Source: an uncultured Spirochaetaceae bacterium
Lineage (GTDB): Bacteria > Spirochaetota > Spirochaetia > Treponematales > Treponemataceae
DNA: 11,563 bases
Assembly (NCBI GenBank): GCA_902773215.1
Contig: CACYDQ010000041.1
Coordinates: forward strand, 1 to 11,563
Direction of reading: 5' to 3'
In this document: piece by piece, positions 1 to 7,300 of the stretch
Layout of the letters: each line of letters opens with the position of its first letter
Numbering within the stretch: position 1 is the first letter of the stretch
Program-made: the position numbers and the translations under genes
The notes under the pieces: generated by a model
What the model was told of the DNA's origin: nothing
Database searches by the model: none
The model's input: the letters and a program-made list of their open reading frames with translations, nothing else

Positions 1-1343
1 CGAAGGCCGCTCTGCAGGACCTGCGTTCCGTCGCCATTACGCTGGGCCTTGATATCGTGAAGTTCCTGATCCTGGGGATTGTCCTGCTTGTTCCGTTCAT
101 ACTGATTTATCTTCCTGTCATGCGTGGCAGCGGCGGCTACGACTGGGGAGAGGCTTTTTCCCTGTCGCCTGAGTTCGCCGACATACTGAACGTCGGGGAC
201 TCAAACCTTTTTCTGGGCCGCTTGATCCGCAGGCTGCACATGGACGGACGGGGAGAGCTTGAGGAGGGAATGAGCGTCGTCTTGTTCGCTGCCTATATCC
301 TTGCCCTTCGCTTTTTCCTGCGGAAGGGGCGGGAAGAGAGGGGACGGGGCCAGCTCTTCTTCTCCGTGCTCGCGCTGGCCTGCGCTGTCTGCCTTGTCCT
401 GCCGATGCGGATGAGCGGTATGGGCCTGTCCTTCTGGCGCTATCTTGTCTGGAAACTGATTCCTGGCGGCAAGTCCGTCCGCGCGGTGGCGAGGTTCCTG
501 TTTTTCCTGAGCTTCCCTATATCGGTCGTGGCATCGGTTTATGGAGAAAAAAAACTGAAGTCGTGCGGACACCCCAGGTTTGCGGCGGCATTTTCCGCCT
601 TTCTCCTGCTCCTGCTCTTCCTGACTCAAATCCGGCGCGGGGGAGTCTACAGTTATTGGAATGCCGGTTCGCACCGGGCTTTCGTTGCGTCCGTGCAGGA
701 GGCCCCGTCGTCTTGCGAGGCTTTTTATGTTTTCAATTCCGGGAACAAGATGCGGTCGGCGGAACAGGATCAGCTGGACGCTTTTGAGCTTGCATCCTGC
801 ATGAATGTGCCGACATTGAACGGATATTCCGGCGGGATGCCGGAAGGATGGGGAAAGCTGTGGGTTATTGCGGGCGAAGACTATCTTCCTGCCATTGCCT
901 ATATCTCTTTCAGTCAGGGACTTGATAACGTCTGGGGCCTGGACCTTGCGACCGGCAGCTGGAGCCGGCTGCCGCTTTCGTCCGACCTTATGAGGAGGGA
1001 AAGGTCGTGGAGATTCAACGGTACGCACATCGTCTGGGAAGGCTATGAGGCAGGTGGCAAGAGATACCTGAAGCCCCAGGGAATGAGCGAGGGACCGTAC
1101 TGGACTGTGTTTCCCGGAAATTATAAGGTAACTATAAAAGGCGAGAATTTAGGCGGGATGGAAATTGATGTCAACTCTGGGGCAGGAAAGACCCGCTATC
1201 CGTTCACGAGCGAGCTTTCCGAGGATCAGGTGCAAATCTGCTTCTCCGTCCAAGACACAGTTCCTGACCTGGAGGTTTTTATTCGGAACGTGTCTGACAA
1301 GCAGATGTGCCTCTCGTCTTTCGTCCTTGTCATGGAGGACTAA
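1..1343 (+). CDS. Polytopic membrane protein, GT-C glycosyltransferase-like, 3' part only
   Basis: The reading frame is open from base 3 with no upstream stop, so the gene enters from the left and its N-terminus is missing. A GTG at 57 is only an internal codon; residues below count from it. At least five hydrophobic segments are visible (about 1-21, 71-88, 98-117, 143-162, 174-191), followed by a soluble tail of about 235 residues, presumably outside the cytoplasmic membrane. Between membrane segments lies IPGGKSVRAVARF (135-147), a pattern familiar from GT-C type and YfhO-like membrane glycosyltransferases; the tail carries NGYSG (255-259), also common in such proteins. The last 90 residues are beta-rich and may form a jelly-roll or carbohydrate-binding module. 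The catalytic first loop would be upstream, so transferase activity cannot be checked. It converges on rubrerythrin. Membrane protein is nearly certain; the family assignment is inference. Confidence 0.6.
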   Translation, partial: KAALQDLRSVAITLGLDIVKFLILGIVLLVPFILIYLPVMRGSGGYDWGEAFSLSPEFADILNVGDSNLFLGRLIRRLHMDGRGELEEGMSVVLFAAYILALRFFLRKGREERGRGQLFFSVLALACAVCLVLPMRMSGMGLSFWRYLVWKLIPGGKSVRAVARFLFFLSFPISVVASVYGEKKLKSCGHPRFAAAFSAFLLLLLFLTQIRRGGVYSYWNAGSHRAFVASVQEAPSSCEAFYVFNSGNKMRSAEQDQLDAFELASCMNVPTLNGYSGGMPEGWGKLWVIAGEDYLPAIAYISFSQGLDNVWGLDLATGSWSRLPLSSDLMRRERSWRFNGTHIVWEGYEAGGKRYLKPQGMSEGPYWTVFPGNYKVTIKGENLGGMEIDVNSGAGKTRYPFTSELSEDQVQICFSVQDTVPDLEVFIRNVSDKQMCLSSFVLVMED

Positions 1344-1367
1344 GGCCCTGCGGCTTATCTGGAATTC

Positions 1368-1408
1368 AAAAGGGGACAGAAGCGTCCGGTTTCTGCCCCC
1401 CCTTTTTT
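1368..1408. terminator. Stem-loop terminator between convergent genes, probably bidirectional
   Basis: Left arm AAAAGGGGACAGAA (1368-1381) and right arm TTCTGCCCCCCC plus TTTTTT (1391-1408) enclose a 9-nt loop. Read on the minus strand, the stem GGGGCAGAA/TTCTGTCCCC pairs fully with one G-U wobble and is followed by TTTT, which suits rubrerythrin. Read on the plus strand, the stem has one A-C mismatch and is followed by T6, which suits the membrane-protein gene. Confidence 0.75.
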
Positions 1409-1432
1409 GGGTTGAAAAATCTTTCTTGAAGC

Positions 1433-1972
1433 TTACTCGAAGCTGACGTCCGTCACCTGGAAGTAGGCCTGCGGATGGGCGCAGACCGGACAGACTTCCG
1501 GAGCCTTTGTTCCGACGACGATGTGCCCGCAGTTGCGGCACTCCCAGACCTTGACCTCACTCTTCTCGAAGACCTTTGCGGTCTCCACGTTCTCAAGCAG
1601 CTTGCGGTAGCGCTCCTCGTGGCGCTTCTCTATCTTGGCGACACCGCGGAACTTGGCGGCAAGCGCCTTGAAGCCTTCCTCCTCGGCGGTCTTGGCGAAG
1701 CCCTCGTACATGTCGGTCCACTCGTGGTTCTCCCCGTCGGCGGCTTCCTTGAGGTTTGCCTTGGTGTCACCGATGCCCTCCAGCTCCTTGAACCACATCT
1801 TGGCATGCTCTTTCTCATTGTCGGCCGTGTGCAGGAAGATGTCGGCAATCTGCTCGTAGCCCTCTTTCTTCGCGACGGAGGCGAAGTAGGTATACTTGTT
1901 GCGGGCCTGGCTCTCGCCCGCGAAGGCGGCAAGAAGGTTCTTCTCGGTCTGTGTTCCAGCGTATTTGCTCAT
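1433..1972 (-). CDS. rbr: Rubrerythrin
   Basis: A 179-residue non-haem iron protein, the normal length for rubrerythrin. The family reduces hydrogen peroxide to water using electrons from rubredoxin or NAD(P)H oxidoreductases in the cytoplasm of anaerobes. The N-terminal four-helix di-iron domain (about 1-135) shows candidate ligands E20, E53 and H56 (ExxH), an acidic group E97-E99 before GF, and E115xxH118. The C-terminal rubredoxin-like domain has C145xxC148 and C161xxC164 for a mononuclear iron. The ATG at 1972 was chosen over the longer frame from 2014 because AAGGAG (1980-1985) lies 7 bases before it and homology starts there. It is monocistronic, with its own promoter and terminator, and diverges from the fliG homologue. 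Confidence 0.97.
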   Translation of the reverse strand: MSKYAGTQTEKNLLAAFAGESQARNKYTYFASVAKKEGYEQIADIFLHTADNEKEHAKMWFKELEGIGDTKANLKEAADGENHEWTDMYEGFAKTAEEEGFKALAAKFRGVAKIEKRHEERYRKLLENVETAKVFEKSEVKVWECRNCGHIVVGTKAPEVCPVCAHPQAYFQVTDVSFE

Positions 1973-1979
1973 CGGTATT

Positions 1980-1985
1980 CTCCTT
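1980..1985 (-). promoter_or_regulatory. Ribosome binding site of rubrerythrin
   Basis: Minus-strand AAGGAG with a 7-base spacer to ATG at 1972. It fixes the start and contrasts with neighbouring genes that lack any such motif. Confidence 0.85.
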
Positions 1986-1998
1986 ACGAATTGCGAAT

Positions 1999-2014
1999 GT
2001 GGTTTTGTTACCAC
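1999..2014 (-). other. Small hairpin at the predicted 5' end of rubrerythrin mRNA
   Basis: On the minus strand GTGGT-AACAAA-ACCAC forms a perfect 5-bp stem with a 6-base loop. It begins at the base where transcription would start from the promoter at 2022-2050. A 5'-terminal stem can protect an mRNA from decay; that role here is inference. Confidence 0.4.
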
Positions 2015-2021
2015 TCAGCCT

Positions 2022-2050
2022 AGACTATCCTTGCCGGGCAGGAATGTCAA
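2022..2050 (-). promoter_or_regulatory. Sigma-70 type promoter of rubrerythrin
   Basis: Minus strand: a perfect TTGACA (2050-2045), a 17-bp spacer, then TAGTCT (2027-2022), a weak -10. The predicted start near 2015 gives a leader of about 43 bases with a good Shine-Dalgarno. No clear PerR-like operator was recognised. Confidence 0.5.
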
Positions 2051-2086
2051 GGGTTCGGATTGCTGGTGGCAAGCCTTGTCTGAATC

Positions 2087-2118
2087 TTGAAACTGAGCGG
2101 AATTTATCATACTATATT
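2087..2118 (+). promoter_or_regulatory. Candidate promoter of the fliG homologue, predicting a leaderless or near-leaderless mRNA
   Basis: TTGAAA (2087-2092) lies 17 bp before TACTAT (2110-2115), while the better -10 match TATATT (2113-2118) ends 6 bases before the ATG at 2125. With either -10 the start site falls at or within about 3 bases of the start codon. No Shine-Dalgarno is present upstream of the ATG. Confidence 0.45.
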
Positions 2119-2124
2119 TCCAAT

Positions 2125-3486
2125 ATGAAGCTGAACGATTATATGCTCGATGCCTACAAGAAGGCTTCTGATGATGAGCCCGCCGTCCGCAAGCCGGTTT
2201 TTGAGAAGCTAAGCCGCCAATCCGGTGAGAAGCAGGGACAGGAAGAGGCTGGCAGGAAGCCCCTCGTGCATAAGCCCATTTTCGAGAAGGTGAACAGCCG
2301 CGTCGGAGAGATTCTGGGGCAGGAAGAGGCCGACCGCAAGAACCTGGAGGAGGCCAAGATTGCCGCCAAGACGGGCATCTGGTACGGAAAGACTCCGGTT
2401 AAGCCTACGGATGCGGACGTGCGGAAAGCCGCCAGGCCGTTGACGGAGGGGGCACTGGTAAAGGTTCCCCAGTTGCCGAGGGAGGCTGACGGCAGGGAGA
2501 GCATATACCGCAGGGTCGCCAAGTTCCTCGTCATCATCGGCGTGGACGAGGCCGCCAAGATAATCCCCCAGCTCGGTGAGGAGCAGATAGAGAAAATCAT
2601 GCCGGAGATTGCCTCCATCCGGTCTGTGCCCAAGGATGAGGCCGAGCAGATACTCAAGGAGTTCGAGTCCCTCTTGGACAAAGCCCGCGAGGAGGGGGGC
2701 ATAGACACGGCCCGCACCATACTGACCAAAGCCTACGGGGAGAAGAAGGGGGAGGAAATCCTCGGCCGGGTCATCCAGTACCCCAACGGCAGGCCCTTCG
2801 ACTTCCTGTCCGAGGCGGGAGCTGACCGCATAGGTGTCCTTTTGAACGGGGAGAGCGAGCAGGTGCAGGCCCTCGTCCTGTCCCAGATAGAGCCCAAGAA
2901 AGCCGCCGCCGTCATAAAGGAGATGGACGACAAGACCAAGAGCGCGGTCGTCATCCGCCTGGTCAAGATGAAGAACGTAGCCCCCCAGGTCATGGAGAGC
3001 GTCAGCAAGAGCCTGTACGAGAAAATGCTCTCCCAGAACACCGAGGTGTCCCAGTCGCTGGACGGCAAGAACGTCCTCGCTCAGATTCTCAAGCGGATGG
3101 ACCCGTCTACGGAATCCAACCTGATCGCGGCCCTGTCCGGCGAGGACCCGGAACTCGGCGCGGACATACGCAGGAGGCTTTTCACCGAGGACGACCTGGT
3201 GAACGCGGAGGACCGCTACTTGCAGAACAAACTGCATGACATGGACGACAAGACGATTGCGATTCTCATAAAGGGCAAGAAGCCCGAATTCCGGGACAAA
3301 ATCCTTTCTAACCTGTCCAAACGAAGGGCGGAGAGCGTGCTGGACGAGGAGTCCGTCACCGAGTTCCTGCTCAAGAGCGAGAGCGAGCGCGTCACCTCCC
3401 AGTTCTTCGCCGATTTGCGCCGCGCCTGGGAAGCGGGCGAGATGCGCGTCAAGGGCCGGGACGACGATGAAATCTGGGTACAGTGA
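2125..3486 (+). CDS. fliG: Flagellar motor switch protein FliG homologue, FliG1-like with long N-terminal extension
   Basis: A 453-residue protein; ordinary FliG is about 330-345. FliG forms part of the C-ring at the cytoplasmic base of the flagellar motor and couples to the stator to generate torque. FliG-like sequence starts near residue 127 (VAKFLVIIGVDEAAKIIPQL), followed by the middle domain (about 225-305) and the C-terminal domain (about 312-453). The torque helix keeps its charge pattern: K384 in IKGKK, then KRRAESVLDEES, where E. coli has K264, R281, D288 and D289. The middle-domain EHPQ motif is degenerate (ESEQ, 244-247). Residues 1-120 are charged and contain a repeated segment. 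The ATG at 2125 was chosen because the upstream frame is low in coding character and overlaps the rubrerythrin control region. It lies among non-flagellar genes, matching the solitary extra FliG of spirochaetes; the FliG1 label is inference. Confidence 0.88.
   Translation: MKLNDYMLDAYKKASDDEPAVRKPVFEKLSRQSGEKQGQEEAGRKPLVHKPIFEKVNSRVGEILGQEEADRKNLEEAKIAAKTGIWYGKTPVKPTDADVRKAARPLTEGALVKVPQLPREADGRESIYRRVAKFLVIIGVDEAAKIIPQLGEEQIEKIMPEIASIRSVPKDEAEQILKEFESLLDKAREEGGIDTARTILTKAYGEKKGEEILGRVIQYPNGRPFDFLSEAGADRIGVLLNGESEQVQALVLSQIEPKKAAAVIKEMDDKTKSAVVIRLVKMKNVAPQVMESVSKSLYEKMLSQNTEVSQSLDGKNVLAQILKRMDPSTESNLIAALSGEDPELGADIRRRLFTEDDLVNAEDRYLQNKLHDMDDKTIAILIKGKKPEFRDKILSNLSKRRAESVLDEESVTEFLLKSESERVTSQFFADLRRAWEAGEMRVKGRDDDEIWVQ
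2191..2340 (+). repeat. Tandem 27-residue protein repeat in the FliG N-terminal extension
   Basis: Residues 23-45 and 50-72 align without gaps over 23 positions with 14 identities, sharing KP(V/I)FEK, GE and GQEEA-RK. The 81-bp period keeps frame. The DNA copies have diverged, so this is an old duplication. Confidence 0.75.
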
Positions 3487-3526
3487 GGAAGTCTGTCTCT
3501 CATTCTGTGTCAGTCAAATGGCTTTT

Positions 3527-3626
3527 CGGCGGCCGCCGGACTTGCGGATAAGCGCTGCGACCGCCTCTCATAAAAAATTTTAAAATTTTTCTGCACGAAG
3601 TTTCGTTTTTTATCACCTGTGGACAA
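3527..3626. promoter_or_regulatory. Non-coding control region upstream of ssb: A/T palindrome flanked by DnaA-box-like sites
   Basis: The 276 bases between fliG and ssb show no credible gene. Visible elements are the 12-bp G/C palindrome CGGCGGCCGCCG (3527-3538); a minus-strand TTATCCGCA (3543-3551), 8 of 9 to the DnaA box TTATCCACA; a perfect 18-bp palindrome of A4-5/T4-5 tracts (3573-3590), probably bent DNA; and a minus-strand TTGTCCACA (3618-3626), also 8 of 9. TATTAT (3631-3636) is a possible -10 but lacks a good -35. The 3655-3700 part is rich in short G/C inverted repeats (AGCC-CTTC-GGCT, GCCGGC, ACCGGT), suggesting a structured ssb leader. No U-tract terminator for fliG is evident. 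Functional meaning is inference. Confidence 0.35.
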
Positions 3627-3750
3627 TGAATATTATGTAGGTTTTGAAAGGCTGATAAGCCCTTCGGCTGCCCGCCGGCTGTGACCGGTCCTTCCGCTGG
3701 GTGCCAGGGGGTTACGGCTTTCAGTTCCTGCGAAAACCATCTTCAGTAAA

Positions 3751-3755
3751 AGGAG
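3751..3755 (+). promoter_or_regulatory. Ribosome binding site of ssb
   Basis: AGGAG, preceded by AAA, 7 bases before the ATG at 3763. It is the only strong Shine-Dalgarno among the plus-strand genes here. Confidence 0.85.
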
Positions 3756-3762
3756 AAAGCGT

Positions 3763-4248
3763 ATGAATTCATTGAACCAGATTATCCTTGAGGGAAACGT
3801 GAGCAGGCAGCCGGAGCTGAGGCAGTCGGCGACAGGAACGAACGTGTGCGTTATTCCGATTGCCGTGAACCGCTCGTACAAGAATGTCAAGGGCGAGTCC
3901 GTGGAGGAAGTGTCATTCTTCGATGTCACATCGTTTGGAAAGACAGCCGAGGTATGCTCCAAGTACGCCACAATCGGACGGCATGTCCGTGTTGTCGGCA
4001 GGCTCAAGCAGGACCGTTGGAAGAACCTTGAGGGCAAGTCGCAGAGCAAGATAAACATCATTGCCGAGCATGTGGAGCTTTTGAACCTGCCCCGCAAGCA
4101 GTCCGAAGGGGCGTTCAGCCGCACGTCTGGGAAGCCTGCCGGGGCTGGTTACGGGGCTGACGAGCAGACTCTGGTCGCAACCAATGCCGCCGCCTGCGAG
4201 CAGCAGGATATTGAGGATACCGTGGGCGAGGAAATTCCCGCCTTTTAG
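3763..4248 (+). CDS. ssb: Single-stranded DNA-binding protein
   Basis: A 161-residue SSB, within the usual bacterial range. It coats single-stranded DNA during replication, recombination and repair and recruits partner proteins through its C-terminal tail. The OB fold spans about residues 1-108: it opens with MNSLNQIILEGNVSRQPELR, has the strand SFFDVTSFGK (51-60) where other SSBs carry aromatic base-stacking residues, and GRLKQDRW with W86. A flexible linker rich in Gly, Ala and Gln follows (about 110-148). The acidic tail is EDTVGEEIPAF, so the usual terminal DDIPF appears as EEIPAF with an Ala before the final Phe. The start is set by AGGAG 7 bases upstream. It appears monocistronic and is not beside rpsF/rpsR as in many bacteria. 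Confidence 0.96.
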   Translation: MNSLNQIILEGNVSRQPELRQSATGTNVCVIPIAVNRSYKNVKGESVEEVSFFDVTSFGKTAEVCSKYATIGRHVRVVGRLKQDRWKNLEGKSQSKINIIAEHVELLNLPRKQSEGAFSRTSGKPAGAGYGADEQTLVATNAAACEQQDIEDTVGEEIPAF

Positions 4249-4274
4249 TGCGGGTACCCCTGTCTAAGACCTCC

Positions 4275-4309
4275 CTCTCCCCGTGGGGGTATATGCCTCT
4301 CGGGGAGGG
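4275..4309 (+). other. Stem-loop downstream of ssb
   Basis: CTCTCCCCG (4275-4283) pairs with CGGGGAGGG (4301-4309) through 9 bp including one T-G wobble, with a 17-base loop. An alternative small CCCC-GT-GGGG hairpin sits in the left half. No T-tract follows, so it is not a classical intrinsic terminator; it may block 3' exonucleases or act with Rho. Nothing else was recognised between ssb and the next promoter. Confidence 0.4.
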
Positions 4310-4330
4310 AATCCTCCGGAATGTACTCGG

Positions 4331-4359
4331 TTGAAGAAATTCCCCTCGTATGATACAGT
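4331..4359 (+). promoter_or_regulatory. Candidate promoter of the M16C peptidase gene, near-leaderless
   Basis: TTGAAG (4331-4336), a 17-bp spacer, then TACAGT (4354-4359), which ends 9 bases before the ATG at 4369. The predicted start lies within about 3 bases of the ATG, and no Shine-Dalgarno is visible. Both hexamers are imperfect. Confidence 0.35.
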
Positions 4360-4368
4360 ATCCTCGTT

Positions 4369-7300
4369 ATGAAGGTGAACGACGTTTACAAGGGTTTCAG
4401 GGTTTTGTCGGTTTCGGATGTGAGGGATTATGATTCAACGGCAGTCCACCTCCGGCATGAGGAGAGCGGGCTTGAGGTATTCAAGCTGCTCAATGATGAC
4501 AGCGAGAACTGCTTCGCCTTTGCCTTCCGCACGCCCTGCGAGAACAGCACGGGTGTCGCGCACGCGATAGAACATTCGGTCTTGTGCGGGTCAAAATCCT
4601 ATCCGCTCAAAGACCCCTTCATCAGCCTGGAGAACCAGAGCGTCAACACCTACCTGAACGCCTACACCTGCCCGGAGCACACGGTATATCCGTCCTGCTC
4701 CCCGGTCAAAGCGGACTTCTTTAACATCTTCTCTGTCTATGCGGATGCGGTGTTTTTCCCTTTGCTCAAGGAGGGGGCCTTTTTGCAGGAGTGCCACCGC
4801 ATGGAGCTGGACAAGGACGGGAATCCCTGCCTACAAGGGGTCGTCTACAACGAGATGAAGGGCAACTATGCCTCATTCGAGGATGTAGCCTATGATTCGA
4901 TAAACCGCCCCGTCATGGAGGGGAGCGAGTACGTTCATGATTCGGGCGGAGACCCGCTCGTCATCCCCTCGCTCACGTATGAGGCCTTCAAGGACTACCA
5001 CAGGCGTTACTACTGCACGGCCAACTGCCTCTGCTACCTCTACGGGAACATCCCGCTGGAAGAGGAGCTGGACTTCCTCGTGGAGCACGTCACGGGCCGC
5101 GTCAGCTCATATGGAAAGAAAGCCGAATATCCGTCGCCGGATTTCTCAAAGCCCGTCAAGGACAGGGTAAAGGCCTTTGCCCCGGCGGGGGAGGGGGGCG
5201 AGGATTCCCGCCGCGTCGTCGCGATGAACTGGAGGCTCAGCGACGGGCTTGAGAAAGAGGATTTGCTTCCGTTCAACATGCAGTTCTCCTTCTTGTCCGA
5301 GCTCCTGTGGGGGGACGACAGTGCGCCTGTTTCCAAGAAGATGCTTGCCTCAAAAATCGGCGATTCGGTTGCTCCGTACACGGGATTCTCATCCGCGAGC
5401 CGCTTTCCGACGATATGCTTCTCTATGAGCGGAGTCCGGGAGGGGGACGAGGAGAAGTTCCGGCTCCTGCTTCGCGAGGTTCTGAGGGATATTGCCGACA
5501 AGGGGATTTCAAACGAGGACTTTGACAGGACGGCGATGACCTTTGACTTTTTCAACAGGGAGATACGGAGACCGGGCGGCTCCCCTTTCTCGCTCAGCCT
5601 GATGCGGCGGGCGGTGAAGAGCTGGCTCTTCGGCTTCCCGCCGGACGGGGCTCTGTCCTACCGGGAGGAGATTGAATCTCTCAAACGTCGGATAAAGGAG
5701 AACCCCGCCCTGCTGCCCGGCCTCATAGACAAATATCTTCTGGGCAATGCCCGCTGCTCGCTCGTTTCCGTAGACCCTTCTGCTGAGTGGGAGAAGGAGC
5801 GGGCGGACAAAGAGCAGAAGCTGACCAAGCAGGAGTTCGCTGCCTTGGGCAAGGATAAGCTGCTCGCTGACCTCGAGAAGATGAGGGAATTCCAGAATTC
5901 CGATGACGATGACAGCTGTCTGCCTCACCTGCATCTTGCTGATTTGCCGCGGAAGCTTGACAAAATCACTATGACCGAAGAGGCTGCGGGGGGCGTTCCC
6001 TTCTTTGTCAGCAGGGAGCCGACAAACGGGATAACGTACTTTGACATAGGCTTTCCCTTTGACACGCTGGATCCGGAGGATTACCTCTACGTGACCCTGC
6101 TTGCAAGTTTGGTCTCCCAGGTTGGATTTACGGGCAAAGCCTGGGACGAGGTGATGAGCAGGATAGGGGCGGTGTCCGGCAGCTTTGGGGCAGATGCCAG
6201 GAGTTTCAATTCCGACCTGACCGGGCAGAAAGATTCTTCTGAAAATCCCTATGTGGAGCGGGATATGTTCTTTTTCCGTTTCAAGTGCCTGGATGAAAAA
6301 GTGAAGGATAACCTGGATATCTTATCCTCATATTTGGAGGGAATGGATTTCTCCGATGAGAAGCGCCTTACCGACCTGCTCGCCTCTAATGCGAATGATG
6401 CCAAGTCTTCTGTCCTGCCCGACGCGCATCATTATGCGATGTACCGGGCTTCGAGGAATCGAGGCCCCAAGTTTGCGATACGGGAGATTCTTCTGGGGCT
6501 CACGGCCGTCGTATTCGCTTGCAAGCTCAAGGATATGGATATCAAAGCTTTGTCCGCACGGCTTGAGGCTATCTACCGCAAGATACTCAGCGGCGGGGCG
6601 GTGATACACGTGACGGCAGAAGAAGCCCAAATCCCCGCGTTGCGTTCTTCCGTGGCGGAGTTCGTTGCCCGGAACAAGCTTGCGCCCCTCTGTCCCCGGC
6701 CTGTGATGACAGCGGAACGGGCTGCCGGCCTGCTGAAGCTGACCGAGTTCGAAGGGGAGCAGACTCAGGCGGACGGAAAAGACAAGCCTGCCGATAAGAT
6801 TTGTATCGATGAGATTTTCGTCATACCCGGCTCTGTCGCCTTCGATGCGAAATGCTGTGGGTCGAGCCCCGTTAATACTAAGGAATCTGTGGCGGACCAG
6901 GTGTTCGCGCACTGCCTTTCCATGACCGACCTCTGGGACAAGGTGCGGACCAAGGGTGGGGCATACGGGGTGTTTTTCAATCCTCAGGCTCTCACCGAGA
7001 CGAGCTATTTTGTCACCTACCGCGACCCCAAACCTTTCCTTTCGCTTTCCGCTTTGTCAGATTCCATGAACGATGAGAAAACCTCCGTATTCACGGACGA
7101 GGAGGTGGAGAAGGCGATAACCGGATGCTATTCATCGGAGATTACGCCGGAGACTCCTTCCCTCAAGGGGTCACGGGGCTTCCTCTGGCTTTTTACGGGC
7201 GGCTCTAACGAGAAGCGGGAGCGCAGGGTCGGACAGCTGTTGGACATCAGCAAGGAAGACCTTAAGGCCTCCTGCCTGCGCTACAGGGAAAACTTTGACA

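Noticed and set aside
201..1028. 275-codon minus-strand open frame opposite the membrane-protein gene
   Set aside because: It is rich in Arg, Pro, Gln and His without any domain, and lies fully opposite a frame with clear membrane segments; it is a shadow caused by GC-rich codons.
1973..2014. Longer rubrerythrin start at 2014
   Set aside because: The added 14 residues are not family-like, and AAGGAG lies 7 bases before the ATG at 1972.
1475..2023. 182-codon plus-strand open frame opposite rubrerythrin
   Set aside because: It is Leu-rich antisense of a well-conserved iron protein with no start signal.
2209..3237. 342-codon minus-strand open frame opposite fliG
   Set aside because: FliG homology on the plus strand is clear along the whole span; the antisense product is a Leu/Gly/Val-rich mirror with no motif.
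3592..3611. ACGAA-GT-TTCGT followed by a T-run as a fliG terminator
   Set aside because: The loop would be only 2 bases and the stem 5 bp with weak pairs; too unstable to call.
3527..3626. Replication origin (oriC) call
   Set aside because: Only two imperfect DnaA-like boxes were found, with no exact consensus box and no dnaA or dnaN nearby, so it is reported only as a candidate regulatory region.
3633..4124. 163-codon minus-strand open frame opposite ssb and its leader
   Set aside because: It mirrors ssb, which has an unmistakable OB fold and ribosome binding site.
4331..4354. TTGAAG plus TATGAT as the peptidase promoter
   Set aside because: The spacer would be only 12 bp; TACAGT with 17 bp fits better.
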